The translations under genes and the position numbers were made by a program. Positions 1 to 9,050 of a stretch of DNA of 45,340 bases are shown here, piece after piece. The DNA is from CAZDHT01 sp964505325. Lineage in GTDB: Bacteria > Planctomycetota > PUPC01. The notes beneath the pieces are model-generated. The model ran no database searches. It saw only the letters and a program-made list of their open reading frames with translations, and was not told where the DNA came from. The stretch is from positions 1 to 45,340 of the forward strand of contig CAZDHT010000009.1 in the NCBI GenBank assembly GCA_964505325.1. Direction: 5' to 3'. Position 1 is the stretch's first letter; the number at the start of each line of letters is the position of its first letter.

Positions 1-932
1 GTGGCCGAGGAATACATGTTAAAGCGGAATATCGTCTGGGGTCCGGCCGTGTCGCTGACCGAAAGCAGCGTGTCCAAAGGCAGCATATCGCCTTTGTCGT
101 TCCTCACGTACAAGCGGTTGATGTCCTCGACGAGAAGGCGCTGGAGGTGCTCCGGCCCGCGCTTTTCGGCGGAGATCATGCGCGTCGTGACTTCTCTGCC
201 GTACGTTGCCTGGGAGTTGAAACACGCCTCCGCGTCGATCGTCGTCATCTCGGCCACGTCGACGAGATGCACGACGACGGTCGACGTGCCGGCGTCCACA
301 ACGGCGATGAAATTGTTCGCAGACGTGTCCCCGCCTTCGAGGTCCATGATCTCGGCCACGCCTCTGCGATGACCGATGATGGCGGTGATGGTGAATTTGT
401 TCTCCCTGAGGATTTCCGGCATCCGCCGGATGATCTTCAGGCCGGCTTGCATTGACGAGATCCCGGACACTTTTTCCACCAGGTGGTGAATGCGCTGGCA
501 ATCCGCGAGATTGTTCTCCAGGGTCGGCGGGTCAAGCTTGAGGAGGACCTTTGACACCAGGGGGGACTTCTCGAACTCCCGCTTCTTGACGCCGGGGCGT
601 GCGGCGCGGAAGCGCTGGGCGTCCTGGTCGATGACGATCTTGTCCTTGGCGCGGGTCTCTTCGGGGATTTCGACGCGCAGGTCGCTCTCCACCGTGGTCT
701 GGCAGGCGAGGACAACGCCCTGGCGTATCTCCTCGCGCGTCAGCAGCGGGCTGACGTTGCCTGCGACCCGGCCCGATTTCACGATCATCTTGCAGCGGCC
801 GCATATACCGTCGCCGCCGCAGACGCTGTCGATCGCGATGTGGGCCTTCCCCGCCGCCTCGAGGAGCGTCGTCCCGGCCTCCACGGTGATGGCCTTGTAG
901 ATCGGAGAAAATTGAACCTTATAGAGCGGCAT
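1..932 (-). CDS. RACo-like reductive activator of corrinoid protein (ferredoxin + ASKHA domain), partial
   Basis: The gene enters from the left edge, so only its first 310 codons are visible, with no stop. An N-terminal plant-type [2Fe-2S] ferredoxin domain shows C38-x5-C44-x2-C47 and a fourth ligand at C77. Around residue 210 an ASKHA-type nucleotide-binding strand begins (VDAGTSTVVVHLVDV). This architecture is that of RACo/DUF4445 proteins, which use ATP to drive reductive reactivation of the cobalt centre of corrinoid proteins. The position, 9 bp after the corrinoid protein gene acsC, fits reactivation of oxidised AcsCD. ATG at 932 is preceded by GAGAGGAAAAG, a good ribosome site. A methyltransferase-linked RamA-type activator is less likely because RamA carries 4Fe-4S rather than [2Fe-2S] clusters. 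The C-terminal half is not seen. Confidence 0.85.
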   Translation of the reverse strand, partial: MPLYKVQFSPIYKAITVEAGTTLLEAAGKAHIAIDSVCGGDGICGRCKMIVKSGRVAGNVSPLLTREEIRQGVVLACQTTVESDLRVEIPEETRAKDKIVIDQDAQRFRAARPGVKKREFEKSPLVSKVLLKLDPPTLENNLADCQRIHHLVEKVSGISSMQAGLKIIRRMPEILRENKFTITAIIGHRRGVAEIMDLEGGDTSANNFIAVVDAGTSTVVVHLVDVAEMTTIDAEACFNSQATYGREVTTRMISAEKRGPEHLQRLLVEDINRLYVRNDKGDMLPLDTLLSVSDTAGPQTIFRFNMYSSA

Positions 933-941
933 CTTTTCCTC

Positions 942-2285
942 TCACTTCCAGTTCTTCGCCAGGAACGCGGGAATCCCGGTCGCGTTCTCGGGCCCGATCA
1001 GAACTTCTTTCCACTCTGAGGTGTCTTCGATCTCCGCGCGGAACGACGGGATCAGGCCGGGGATAATCAGCTTGCGATGCTTGACCTTCTCGGCGACTTT
1101 TTGCTCCGCCAGCGCCTTGACGACCGTCTCCGCCGAGAGCTTGTCCCCGGCGTACGCATTCAGGATGCCGAGTCCCTCGGTGTCGGCCACGCAGATGTAG
1201 CAGGGCACCTTGCTCCGCTCCACCTCGCCCTCGACGCAGAAATACGTGAGAGAGAAGTTCGTGGTGAACAGAACGGGCGAGTTCTCGTTGACGTTCCCGA
1301 CCTCGTAGAGCTTCGCCTCGACGGTGTTGGGGACCTGCGGATCCGTGTAGATGTTCTGGATGCTCGTCATGACCGGCAGGAGCTCCGCACCGTCCAGGCT
1401 GTTGATGATGATAATGCCCGCATACTTGGCCACGAACGTGCTGGCGAGCATAGTCTCTTTGGTCGCGTCGTCGACTGAGACGTCGACCATGGCCGGGAAC
1501 CCGAACGGCCGGAAGCCCTTTTTGAGCGCCGCCCGGCGCGCCCGCGTGATGTCGCGGATGGTCTGGACGGTCTTCCTGCCGTCAAACGCGAGGATCATGT
1601 CCTCAACGCCTGCGTCCTTCGCCGCCTTCGTCAGGTCGGCGAGCTTGTCAAGCGTCTCGGCGCCGACGGCCAGGGGGCATTTGTTGTCCACGGCGATCTT
1701 TGCGAAGGCATCCGCATTCTGCTCGGTGGCCTTGTAGATCAGGGGCCTCTTGTCCGCCACCGCACCGACCGCCGCCGCCATCACCGCCGGGTCCTCGCCC
1801 ATGATGACGAACGGCACCCGGCTCTTTCCGGCCAGCGCCTTGACCCGGGCGGCGGCCGCGTCGGCGGCGAGGCCTTCGATCTCGACGGCGGCCATACGCA
1901 CCGACAGCTCGTCGCCCACCCGAATGAACACCGCGTTGTTGACCTCCTCCAGCCTAGCCATGGCCTCCTCGTCAGACAGCGACGCGGCGATCTTGCCCGC
2001 AAGCGCCGGCGGCTTGTAGAACTTCTCCTCGTGACGAAACATCACGGTCTCCTGGCCCAGATCGACGCCGGCTTCGCCCTCCGGCCCGATGTGCACCAGC
2101 TTCATCGGCGGAGCGGACGCCTCGGAGAACTCCTCCTTGGCCTCCTCCGAAAGATGAGGACAATCCGTCAGCGCTTTCTGCTTTGCCGCCACCTGCATCG
2201 CAAATGCCATGCACGTGGGGAAACCACAGTCCTTGCAGTTCGTCTTGGGGAGACTCTTGTATATCCCCATCGCGGTCAGTGCCAT
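942..2285 (-). CDS. acsC: acetyl-CoA decarbonylase/synthase gamma subunit; corrinoid/Fe-S protein large subunit
   Basis: This 447-residue protein is the large subunit of the corrinoid iron-sulfur protein. It carries the methyl group from methyl-tetrahydrofolate to the A-cluster of acetyl-CoA synthase. The N-terminal 4Fe-4S site is C17-x2-C20-x4-C25-x16-C42, the classical CFeSP spacing. It is followed by a TIM-barrel region and a C-terminal cobamide-binding part. An upstream in-frame ATG would add 26 residues, but ATG 2285 follows AAAGGAGG at good spacing and matches the family N-terminus (MALTAMGIYK). The gene lies 89 bp after acsB. The small subunit acsD is not in the window and may lie beyond the left edge. 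Confidence 0.93.
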   Translation of the reverse strand: MALTAMGIYKSLPKTNCKDCGFPTCMAFAMQVAAKQKALTDCPHLSEEAKEEFSEASAPPMKLVHIGPEGEAGVDLGQETVMFRHEEKFYKPPALAGKIAASLSDEEAMARLEEVNNAVFIRVGDELSVRMAAVEIEGLAADAAAARVKALAGKSRVPFVIMGEDPAVMAAAVGAVADKRPLIYKATEQNADAFAKIAVDNKCPLAVGAETLDKLADLTKAAKDAGVEDMILAFDGRKTVQTIRDITRARRAALKKGFRPFGFPAMVDVSVDDATKETMLASTFVAKYAGIIIINSLDGAELLPVMTSIQNIYTDPQVPNTVEAKLYEVGNVNENSPVLFTTNFSLTYFCVEGEVERSKVPCYICVADTEGLGILNAYAGDKLSAETVVKALAEQKVAEKVKHRKLIIPGLIPSFRAEIEDTSEWKEVLIGPENATGIPAFLAKNWK

Positions 2286-2374
2286 GATCGTGCCCTCCTT
2301 TGTGTTCTGCTCGCGGCCCCTCTCGACGCGGACGGGGGCCGATCGGCGCCCATCTGCGTTCATCGCTGCGGACG

Positions 2375-4594
2375 TTACAGCATCGGGTCCATGGCCAGCG
2401 CCGGGTGCTCGACTTTGGCGGCGAACTCCATGAGCTCCTCCGGCGTCTGGGCGTCGTCCTCCGTCGCGATCTTATCGTAGAGGTCTTCCTTGCCCATCTC
2501 CGTGAGCCGGGTCTTCAACCGCTCACTGATCTCTTCCTTCAAGGCCTTCGGCATCCAGGCCACGCGCTCGATGCCGCCGTCGGCCGAGATGAACTTCGGG
2601 CTGGTGATGTAAAGCTTCCCGATCCCCACGAAGCCGGGGGTCTGAATCCCGCCGCCGATCTGGCCGGCCAGGGTGGAGAACTTCATTCCGACGGGCGTCA
2701 TGCCCTGGTGGTCGCGGTCGACGATCATCACGCCGTTCACCTCGGGGACGATCCCGACGATGCACTCGAAGCATCCACACGACGTCATCGGGTCCACCAG
2801 CATCGAGTAGGCGCTGAACTTGAGCAGGTTCCCGTTGGATTTCACGGCCACGTAGTCGTTGATTTTCTTCCACTGCCCCAGAACCGGGTCGATGCACTCG
2901 CCCTTGGCGACCGGCTCGTTGGGGCCGTGCGCGTTGATCCGGTACGACGCCTTGCAGTCGAGCCAGGTGTACGCGCCGCACAGCCCCAAGTGCTGCGGGG
3001 TGACGATGCACACGTGGTTGGGCGCGTAAGACTGGCACAGGGTGCAGGAGTAGAACTCGTCCACGTCCTCGTCGGTCATGCCGCCGATCCGGTCGTCCCT
3101 GTGACTGTAGGCGACCCTGGCCTCTCCGAGCGGGCCCTTGATCTTCTCGGCGTCAGTGTACAGCGTGACCTGGACGCGGTCGACAATGGCCGAGAAGTCG
3201 CTGTGAAACTTCGCTACCAGAATCTCGCCGAAGTCCTTGATCTTGAATCCCTTCTTGTGGGCCTCCTTGCTGATGCGCACCCAGACGATGGCGCGCTGGC
3301 CCATGTGGAAGATGCCATTGGCGCACGAGATATACTCGTGGATTCTCCGCTCGAGCACCGACTCGAAATCTTCCTGGAAGCCCCGGCCCGCCACTTCGAC
3401 CACGATGCCCAGGGGATACGCTTCGCCCTCCGTCATGTCCTCGGTCTCGGGGCCGATCACCTCGATCTTGCCGTCCGTCACCTTCTCCATCGGCGCTGTC
3501 TTGAGGTGCTCAAAGCTGTCGCTGTACTTGCTGCCGAACTGGACGTACATGTCTTCCTTTCGGACACGTTCGCCCTCGAAACCCGCGCCGAACGGGACGG
3601 GAATCGGCACCTTTTCGATCTTGAGCGTCAGGCCGCGGATCTCCACCGACCGGCTGATGATGTCCGCCATCGGCACGTTCGCCACGACGTGCTCGTATCG
3701 GCAGATGCCGGTCGGCAGGATCTCGGGGATGTTGACGTTGGAGACGACGGGGAACCCGAAGTTGATGGCCCCGGCGGCGGTGGCGTATTTCTCGTCGGTG
3801 ATGACCTGGTCTTCGGTCTCCGCGTCGTCGTCCGCGCCGAGCGCCCAGACGAAGGCGTGGACGCGGTTGAGGTTGTACAGCAGGATGTTCCGGGCCTCCC
3901 GGAGCCCTTTCGGCTCGAGGCCGCCGAAGGTCATCGCTGACCTGGCGGCGAAGTTCAGCGCGTGCACCGCGGCCGTGATGTCCTTGCCGTAGGGCACCAG
4001 GAACGTGTCCCAGTCCATCTGGATGTTCTCTTCGGCCAACTGCTCGGCGATGGCCCGGCCGTTGGTGTGCCCGGCCATGAACACCAGGATGTTCCGCTCC
4101 TGGAGCCCGCGGACCAGATCCACCGCCTCCTGGTTCGTGGCGCAACTGCCGGCGATGGCGGCGAAACCCGGCATCCGGCCGTCGACCAGCTTGATCCCCT
4201 GCATGCGGAGGATGGCGTCATCGGTGTAGCTGAGCCAGATGCCCTCGGCGGGGTTGGGGCCGGTGACGAATTTGAGGACTTCGATGGTCTCCTCGGCGAT
4301 GAGCGTCGCCACGCCGGCGTCCAGAGTATCACCCAGGTACGGCAGCCACAACTCGCCCGTGGGGATTGGCCGGAGGAGGTTCCGCGCCTCCTGGAGCGAC
4401 TGCTCGAGGTCGCCCAGCTTCTCGACCTTCTGGCCGAGGAAGAGGTACATGATCGGAAGGTAGTAGGCGGTGTTCGGATACTCGACCTTCTCGTCTTTAC
4501 CCTTCTCCTCAATGGCCTTGGCGAGTGCCTCTTCCGCCCGTTCTACCATCCGGTGTGCGCCGCGTATTGCAGCAGTTGCGATGATCTTCGACAC
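2375..4594 (-). CDS. acsB: CO-methylating acetyl-CoA synthase (CODH/ACS catalytic beta subunit)
   Basis: This 739-residue protein joins CO, a methyl group and CoA into acetyl-CoA at the nickel-containing A-cluster. Cys residues 517, 520, 529 and 539 (C-x2-C-x8-C-x9-C) and the C606-G-C608 motif keep the spacing of Moorella AcsB residues 506/509/518/528/595/597, shifted by 11. The protein therefore has all A-cluster ligands. The N-terminal third is present, so this is the long bacterial form that docks CODH, not the short archaeal beta subunit. I chose GTG 4594, preceded by AAGGAGA, over the 30-codon upstream extension, which lacks family similarity and overlaps the previous gene. It lies between the HoxU-like gene (46-bp gap) and acsC. 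Confidence 0.96.
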   Translation of the reverse strand: MSKIIATAAIRGAHRMVERAEEALAKAIEEKGKDEKVEYPNTAYYLPIMYLFLGQKVEKLGDLEQSLQEARNLLRPIPTGELWLPYLGDTLDAGVATLIAEETIEVLKFVTGPNPAEGIWLSYTDDAILRMQGIKLVDGRMPGFAAIAGSCATNQEAVDLVRGLQERNILVFMAGHTNGRAIAEQLAEENIQMDWDTFLVPYGKDITAAVHALNFAARSAMTFGGLEPKGLREARNILLYNLNRVHAFVWALGADDDAETEDQVITDEKYATAAGAINFGFPVVSNVNIPEILPTGICRYEHVVANVPMADIISRSVEIRGLTLKIEKVPIPVPFGAGFEGERVRKEDMYVQFGSKYSDSFEHLKTAPMEKVTDGKIEVIGPETEDMTEGEAYPLGIVVEVAGRGFQEDFESVLERRIHEYISCANGIFHMGQRAIVWVRISKEAHKKGFKIKDFGEILVAKFHSDFSAIVDRVQVTLYTDAEKIKGPLGEARVAYSHRDDRIGGMTDEDVDEFYSCTLCQSYAPNHVCIVTPQHLGLCGAYTWLDCKASYRINAHGPNEPVAKGECIDPVLGQWKKINDYVAVKSNGNLLKFSAYSMLVDPMTSCGCFECIVGIVPEVNGVMIVDRDHQGMTPVGMKFSTLAGQIGGGIQTPGFVGIGKLYITSPKFISADGGIERVAWMPKALKEEISERLKTRLTEMGKEDLYDKIATEDDAQTPEELMEFAAKVEHPALAMDPML

Positions 4595-4640
4595 TTCAAC
4601 TCTCCTTCTCGATGTCTCTGTCAAACAAGTCGAACAGAAT

Positions 4641-5432
4641 TCATGCCTTTCCAGCGCTCTTGGTCGCCAAGCCGAGAGTTGCACCCGTTAGTTTCCGTCT
4701 GCACTCCGGACACAGCCGCGCGCGCTGCCGAAGCTCTTCCCAATCGACCCTCAATTTCTTAAAGATCTCCTCGGCGACGGGCACACTCACGATGCGCCTT
4801 CCGCACTGCTCGCAAGTGAGCAGCTTGGCCCGCGTCTTGAACGGGGATATCTCGATCTCGTTCGTGTCCTCGTGAATCCTTATCTGGATCGTCCCGACCG
4901 GGCAGACGGCGGCGCACGCCCCGCAGCCGATGCAGTCTTCCGCCGGCTGCCGGAAGGGGGCTGCGACAGCCCGGTCCGGCCCGCGCCCGGCGAAACCGAT
5001 CGCCGCCCGGCCCAGCACCTCCTCGCACACCGCCGTGCACAGTCCGCAGAGGATGCAATCCCGCTGGCTCTGGGTGACCGTGGGGTACGGCGTCCCGTCC
5101 ACCCCCATGCGACGGGCCAGCTCTCTCAGCGCCTTGCTCTCCGGCGCTCGCGCCAGCAAGAGCTTCATCACGCCCCGGCGCGCCTGCACGGCCCGCTCGC
5201 TCGACACGCTGACCACGATGTCCCGGCGGACCGGGTAGTTGCACGAGGTCACCAATTGCTTCCAGTCGCCGCGGTCCAGCTCGACCATGCAGAGCCGGCA
5301 CACCGCCGGGGGCGAGATGGCGGGGTGATAGCACAAGGTGGGAATCCAGATCCCCAGCTTGTTGGCGGCGTCGAGAATGGTGGCGCCCGTTTCCACCTCA
5401 ACCGGAACGCCGTCGATGGTCACTGTCGGCAC
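4641..5432 (-). CDS. HoxU/NuoG-N-like iron-sulfur subunit with C-terminal CxxC pairs
   Basis: The 263-residue protein has a plant-type [2Fe-2S] domain (C34, C45, C48, C64). Next comes a linker that lacks the HxxxCxxC ligand set of canonical NuoG/HoxU, and then two 4Fe-4S motifs, CILCGLCTAVC near residue 126 and CIGCGACAAVC near 165. The last 60 residues carry CEQC and CPEC pairs resembling a zinc ribbon or rubredoxin-like knuckle. The family wires NuoF-type flavoproteins to other redox enzymes. It starts at GTG 5432, 13 bp after the NuoF-like stop, with GGAGAAC upstream, and is followed by acsB. I infer that it connects the NADH module to the CODH/ACS or another pathway enzyme. The partner is not proven from sequence. 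Confidence 0.82.
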   Translation of the reverse strand: MPTVTIDGVPVEVETGATILDAANKLGIWIPTLCYHPAISPPAVCRLCMVELDRGDWKQLVTSCNYPVRRDIVVSVSSERAVQARRGVMKLLLARAPESKALRELARRMGVDGTPYPTVTQSQRDCILCGLCTAVCEEVLGRAAIGFAGRGPDRAVAAPFRQPAEDCIGCGACAAVCPVGTIQIRIHEDTNEIEISPFKTRAKLLTCEQCGRRIVSVPVAEEIFKKLRVDWEELRQRARLCPECRRKLTGATLGLATKSAGKA

Positions 5433-5445
5433 GAACGGTTCTCCG

Positions 5446-7314
5446 TCACACTTTCAGCACCGCGGTGAACGGGCACTTGTCAAAGCACGTTCCACACCGG
5501 GTGCACTTCTCCTGGTCGATCACGTAAGCTGCTTTCTTCTCGCCGGAAATCGCCTGCTCCGGGCAGTTCTTGGCACACACGCCGCAGCCCTTGCACGCCT
5601 CGGGGTCGATCTCGTACAGGAACAGCCCGCGGCAGACCTTGGCCGGGCAGCGTTGCTCCAGGATATGCGCGTCGTATTCGCCGCGGAAGTAACGTATGGT
5701 GGACATCACCGGGTTGGCGGCCGTCTTGCCGAGCGCGCACAGGGAGGTCCCCTCCAGGAGCTCGGCCAGCTCTTCGAGCCGCTCGACATCGCCCGGTTGG
5801 CCCTCACCGTGGGTGATGCGGTCGACGATGTAGCGCATTTGGGCGATGCCCTCGCGGCAGGGGGTGCACTTGCCGCAGGACTCGTCCTGGAGGAAATCGA
5901 GGAAGTACTTGGCGATGTTGACCATGCACGTGTCTTCGTCCATCACGATCATGCCGCCGGACCCCATCATCGAGCCCAGCTCGGTAAGCTGGTCGAAGTC
6001 CACCTTCGCATCGAGGTGCTTGGCGGGGATGCAGCCGCCGGAGGGCCCGCCCGTCTGCACGGCCTTGAAGGCCTTGCCGTCGCCGACGCCGCCCCCGATG
6101 TCCTCGATGATCTGACGGAGCGTGATGCCCATGGGCACCTCGACGAGACCAGTGTTGACGACCTTGCCCACCAGGCAGAACACCTTCGTTCCCTTGGAGC
6201 GCTCCGTGCCGATGGCGGCGAACCAGTCACTGCCCCGGTTGATGATCGCCGGGACGTTGGCCCACGTCTCGACGTTGTTGAGGTCGGTGGGCTTTTCCCA
6301 CAGCCCGCTCTCGACGGTGTGAACGTACTTGGCCCTTGGCTCTCCGGGCCGGCCCTCGAGCGAGGCCATCAGGGCGGTGGACTCACCGCACACGAACGCG
6401 CCGCCGCCCCGGTTGATACGGATGTCGAAGGAGAAGCCGCTTCCCAGGATGTCCTCACCGAGCAACCCCATGTCGCGGGCCCGCTCGATCGCACCCCTGA
6501 GCCGCTCGACCGAAAGCGGGTACTCGTTCCGCACGTAGATGTAGCCCTGTGACGAGCCGATGGCGTAGGCGCCGATGACCATCCCCTCAAGGACGACGTG
6601 CGGATTGCCCTCCATTACGGCCCGGTCCATGAACGCGCCGGGGTCTCCCTCGTCGCCGTTGCAGATGACGTACTTGGGCGAGCCCTCGGCGTCGCGGCAC
6701 GAGCGCCATTTGCGCCCCGTCGGGAAGCCGCCCCCGCCTCGGCCCCGAAGCCCCGAACGCTCGACCTCGGAGAGGACCTCGTCCGGGGTCATCGAGCTCA
6801 GGGCCTTGGCCAAGGCCGCATAGCCGCCGGCCTCGATGTAGTCCTCGATGCTGGTCGGATCGATCACGCCGTTCTGAGCCAGTGCGATCCGCTGCTGAGC
6901 CTTGTAGAAGCCGACCTCGTCGGCGGTCGTCGCCTTTTCGCCGGTCGCAGGGTCCTCGTAAAGAAGGCGCTCGATCACCCGGCCGCCCAGCACGGTCTCG
7001 CGGAAGATCTCCGCGACGTCGGGCTCTTCGACCCGCTGGTAAAAGATGTCTCCAGGCTGCACAATCACGATGGGCCCGCGCTCGCAGAGCCCGTGACACC
7101 CGACGCCCTTGGCCTCGACCTCCACGTCTGCCTCGGCCTCCCCCACCGCCTGAACAAACAGGTCGTACAATTTGGTCGAGCCCTTGGCCGCACAACCGGG
7201 CCCGATGCAGACCCGCACGCATTTCGCCGAGGGGTCCCTCCGCCCGCGCAGCTCGGCTCGCACGCGGGCAAGATCCGCAGCACTGCTAAGCCGCTTGGTT
7301 TCGAGCACGGTCAC
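5446..7314 (-). CDS. NuoF/HydB-like NAD(P)H-binding flavoprotein subunit with extra Fe-S domains
   Basis: This 622-residue protein has the HydB/HndC layout of NADH-dependent or electron-bifurcating hydrogenases. Residues 1-105 are a thioredoxin-like [2Fe-2S] domain (C-x4-C, then GCHGLC). The NuoF core follows, with GRGGGGFPTGRKW for FMN, CNGDEGDPGAFMDR and GGGAFVCGESTAL for NAD(H). The cluster motif ESCGKCTPCREG is completed by a Cys in SLCALGKT. The C-terminus adds two 4Fe-4S sites, CKGCGVCAKNCP and CTRCGTCFDKCP. GTG 7314 overlaps the previous stop as GTGA, so translation is coupled to the NuoE-like gene. It probably exchanges electrons between NAD(H) and ferredoxin. Whether it bifurcates cannot be read from the sequence. 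No hydrogenase or formate dehydrogenase large subunit is in the window. Confidence 0.93.
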   Translation of the reverse strand: MTVLETKRLSSAADLARVRAELRGRRDPSAKCVRVCIGPGCAAKGSTKLYDLFVQAVGEAEADVEVEAKGVGCHGLCERGPIVIVQPGDIFYQRVEEPDVAEIFRETVLGGRVIERLLYEDPATGEKATTADEVGFYKAQQRIALAQNGVIDPTSIEDYIEAGGYAALAKALSSMTPDEVLSEVERSGLRGRGGGGFPTGRKWRSCRDAEGSPKYVICNGDEGDPGAFMDRAVMEGNPHVVLEGMVIGAYAIGSSQGYIYVRNEYPLSVERLRGAIERARDMGLLGEDILGSGFSFDIRINRGGGAFVCGESTALMASLEGRPGEPRAKYVHTVESGLWEKPTDLNNVETWANVPAIINRGSDWFAAIGTERSKGTKVFCLVGKVVNTGLVEVPMGITLRQIIEDIGGGVGDGKAFKAVQTGGPSGGCIPAKHLDAKVDFDQLTELGSMMGSGGMIVMDEDTCMVNIAKYFLDFLQDESCGKCTPCREGIAQMRYIVDRITHGEGQPGDVERLEELAELLEGTSLCALGKTAANPVMSTIRYFRGEYDAHILEQRCPAKVCRGLFLYEIDPEACKGCGVCAKNCPEQAISGEKKAAYVIDQEKCTRCGTCFDKCPFTAVLKV

Positions 7315-7826
7315 GCTTCAGCTTCCCCCTCGGTTGATTCTTTCTCCGGCGGAAGCCCGGACAGAACACCCAGCGCCGATTCGACAGTCACCTCGTTGTG
7401 ATATTCGCCGTCGACGATCATCACCGGCGCCACGGCGCACGCGCCCAGGCAGTTCACCAGTTGCAGTGAGAACAGCCCGTCGGGGGTTGTCCCCCCTCGC
7501 TCGACCTGGAACTCCTTGCAGATCGCTTCCGAGATCTGCCCCGCGCCCTTCAAATAGCAGACCGTGCCGACGCACAGGGTGACCTCGTGCTGCCCTTTCG
7601 GCGCCAGGCGGAAGGAGGCGTAAAACGTGGCTACGGCGTAAACGCGGCTGAGCGGCACGGCCAGCCGCTTGGCCAGCCGGCGCAGTTGCTCCGCCGGTAA
7701 GTAGCCATGTTCGGCTTGCAGGTCCTGCATCATCGGGATCAGCATGCCGACTTCGCCGTCGTACCGGCGAACGATGCCCTCAATCAGTTCCTCTTGTTCC
7801 GTCATCTTCGGGGCGTTTGCCGTCAC
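7311..7826 (-). CDS. NuoE/HydC-like [2Fe-2S] thioredoxin-fold subunit
   Basis: The 171-residue protein has the NuoE signature: an N-terminal helical part and a thioredoxin-like domain binding one [2Fe-2S] cluster through CVGTVC (C-x4-C) and NCLGAC (C-x3-C). It is the usual partner of the NuoF-like subunit. The start is GTG 7826, and a second in-frame ATG lies seven codons in (7805). GAGG upstream favours the GTG. The gene is the first after a 72-bp gap holding a convincing promoter, so it may head its own transcript (nuoE-nuoF-hoxU-acsB-acsC-raco). It ends inside the GTGA of the next gene. Confidence 0.92.
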   Translation of the reverse strand: MTANAPKMTEQEELIEGIVRRYDGEVGMLIPMMQDLQAEHGYLPAEQLRRLAKRLAVPLSRVYAVATFYASFRLAPKGQHEVTLCVGTVCYLKGAGQISEAICKEFQVERGGTTPDGLFSLQLVNCLGACAVAPVMIVDGEYHNEVTVESALGVLSGLPPEKESTEGEAEA

Positions 7827-7856
7827 CGTTCACAATCCTCGGCCGCCGGGCGGCTG

Positions 7857-7885
7857 ATTCTATAAGAGACGCTGCTTCCCGTCAA
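7857..7885 (-). promoter_or_regulatory. sigma70-type promoter before the nuoE-like gene
   Basis: On the minus strand the gap between the phosphatase and nuoE-like genes reads TTGACG (7885-7880), a 17-bp spacer, then TAGAAT (7862-7857). Each box matches five of six consensus bases at the optimal spacing. Start of transcription would be near 7850, giving a leader of about 24 nt. The leader contains a GC-rich inverted repeat (GCCGCC-G-GGCGGC). It would let the NADH module and acsBC be expressed apart from cooCS. Confidence 0.6.
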
Positions 7886-7898
7886 CGTGAAGCCGGCA

Positions 7899-9050
7899 CT
7901 ACACCGTTTCGACGGTCACCTCGGTACCGCGCCGGCTCAGCTCCTCGGCGATCTCGCGCACCACCGCGAGTTTCATGCCCAACTGCACGGGCAGGGCCGG
8001 GTTCTGGTGCGCCGGGTTGGCGGCCAGCCCGACGATAAAGTGCACGTGGTCCACATCGAGCAACAGGCGCACGAGCGCCGCCGCTCCGTCCGTCCGGAAC
8101 CGCACCGTTTCCTTGTTGGCTCCTGATTGAAGCAGCTCGTTCGCGCGCGTCAGCGTGAGAATGCCCTCGGTGACCAGGTCGGTGTTCTCCATCCGCGCCA
8201 GGGGTGGGACATCGGGCCTCATCGTCTCGAGGTCCACCTCGAGCGGCTGGCCGAAATGCCGGGACACGATTTGGGCGGTGGTCCCGCCGCACACCGCGTG
8301 CAGTCCTAGCCGCTCTGCAAAGCGCGAGACGAGCTTCTCGTCGCCGGCCTTGTCCACCGGCGGGCCGGTCAGCACCGTCGCCACGAGCTTCCGCCGCACC
8401 TTGATGACAACCACGCTCACGTCGTCGCCCGGAGCGCCGGCGTAAAGCTCTTCGACGGTCCCGGCCAGCTTTTCGGCCAGGTCCTGCGCCGACAGTTCTG
8501 GGTGGGCGTGTCGCTCCAGGTATTGCGCCGTCTGCTCCCAGCCCCAGCCCAGTGGGTACACTCCGCCGATCCCTGCGTTCAAGACTCCGTCCGAGACGAA
8601 TACGACCCAGTCGCCGAGTTCGAGCTGAAACACGACTTGGGAGATTTTCTTGCCGCCGACGACGCGTTCCTCACAAGGCAGCAGAGACAGGCGCCGCTGG
8701 CGCAGCAGCACTGCGGGCGGCGTGTCAAACTCGACCACCCGCGCGCGGCCGTCGCCGAAGAACTGGGCGATGGCGAAGGTGCTGTAGGCGAGCTTGCGCA
8801 CCTGGCAGACGGGCAGCGTGCGGCCCAGGGTCTCCACGACCTCCGTCAGGGGGAGCTGGTTCTCCAGAAGGTGCATCGCGATGCGGGTGGTCAGGGTGGC
8901 GAGGATGTTGGCTTTTACCCCGCTCCCCAGGCCGTCGGACAGTGCGAGGGTGACGGAATCCGGATGGCGCGAGACGGCGATGCTGTCGCCGCACAGTTCC
9001 TCGCCGTGCTTGTGCAGTTGCTTCGTCCCCCACTCGTAGTAGAATCTCAC
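7899..9050 (-). CDS. SpoIIE-family PP2C-type serine/threonine phosphatase
   Basis: This 383-residue protein has the PP2C metal-binding motifs LALSDGLGSGVKA, VVFVSDGV and GDDVSVVVIKV, with the SDG...SDG...DD order typical of SpoIIE/RsbU phosphatases, in residues 1-220. Residues 230-383 form a second domain that I do not recognise. There are no membrane segments. GTG 9050 overlaps the PAS gene stop as GTGA. The same phosphatase/PAS pair is known near trimeric [FeFe]-hydrogenase genes. Here it sits between CODH and the NuoE/F module, suggesting redox- or CO-dependent control of a phosphorylated target. The cognate kinase and substrate are not visible. A sporulation role is unlikely. Confidence 0.85.
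   Translation of the reverse strand: MRFYYEWGTKQLHKHGEELCGDSIAVSRHPDSVTLALSDGLGSGVKANILATLTTRIAMHLLENQLPLTEVVETLGRTLPVCQVRKLAYSTFAIAQFFGDGRARVVEFDTPPAVLLRQRRLSLLPCEERVVGGKKISQVVFQLELGDWVVFVSDGVLNAGIGGVYPLGWGWEQTAQYLERHAHPELSAQDLAEKLAGTVEELYAGAPGDDVSVVVIKVRRKLVATVLTGPPVDKAGDEKLVSRFAERLGLHAVCGGTTAQIVSRHFGQPLEVDLETMRPDVPPLARMENTDLVTEGILTLTRANELLQSGANKETVRFRTDGAAALVRLLLDVDHVHFIVGLAANPAHQNPALPVQLGMKLAVVREIAEELSRRGTEVTVETV

Noticed and set aside
2300..3940. 546-codon open frame on the plus strand
   Set aside because: It is antisense to acsB, which keeps every A-cluster ligand; the composition is typical of a shadow frame.
7899..9050. Sporulation role for the SpoIIE-like phosphatase
   Set aside because: It lacks the membrane region of SpoIIE and sits in a redox operon with PAS and ferredoxin-like genes; no sporulation gene is present.
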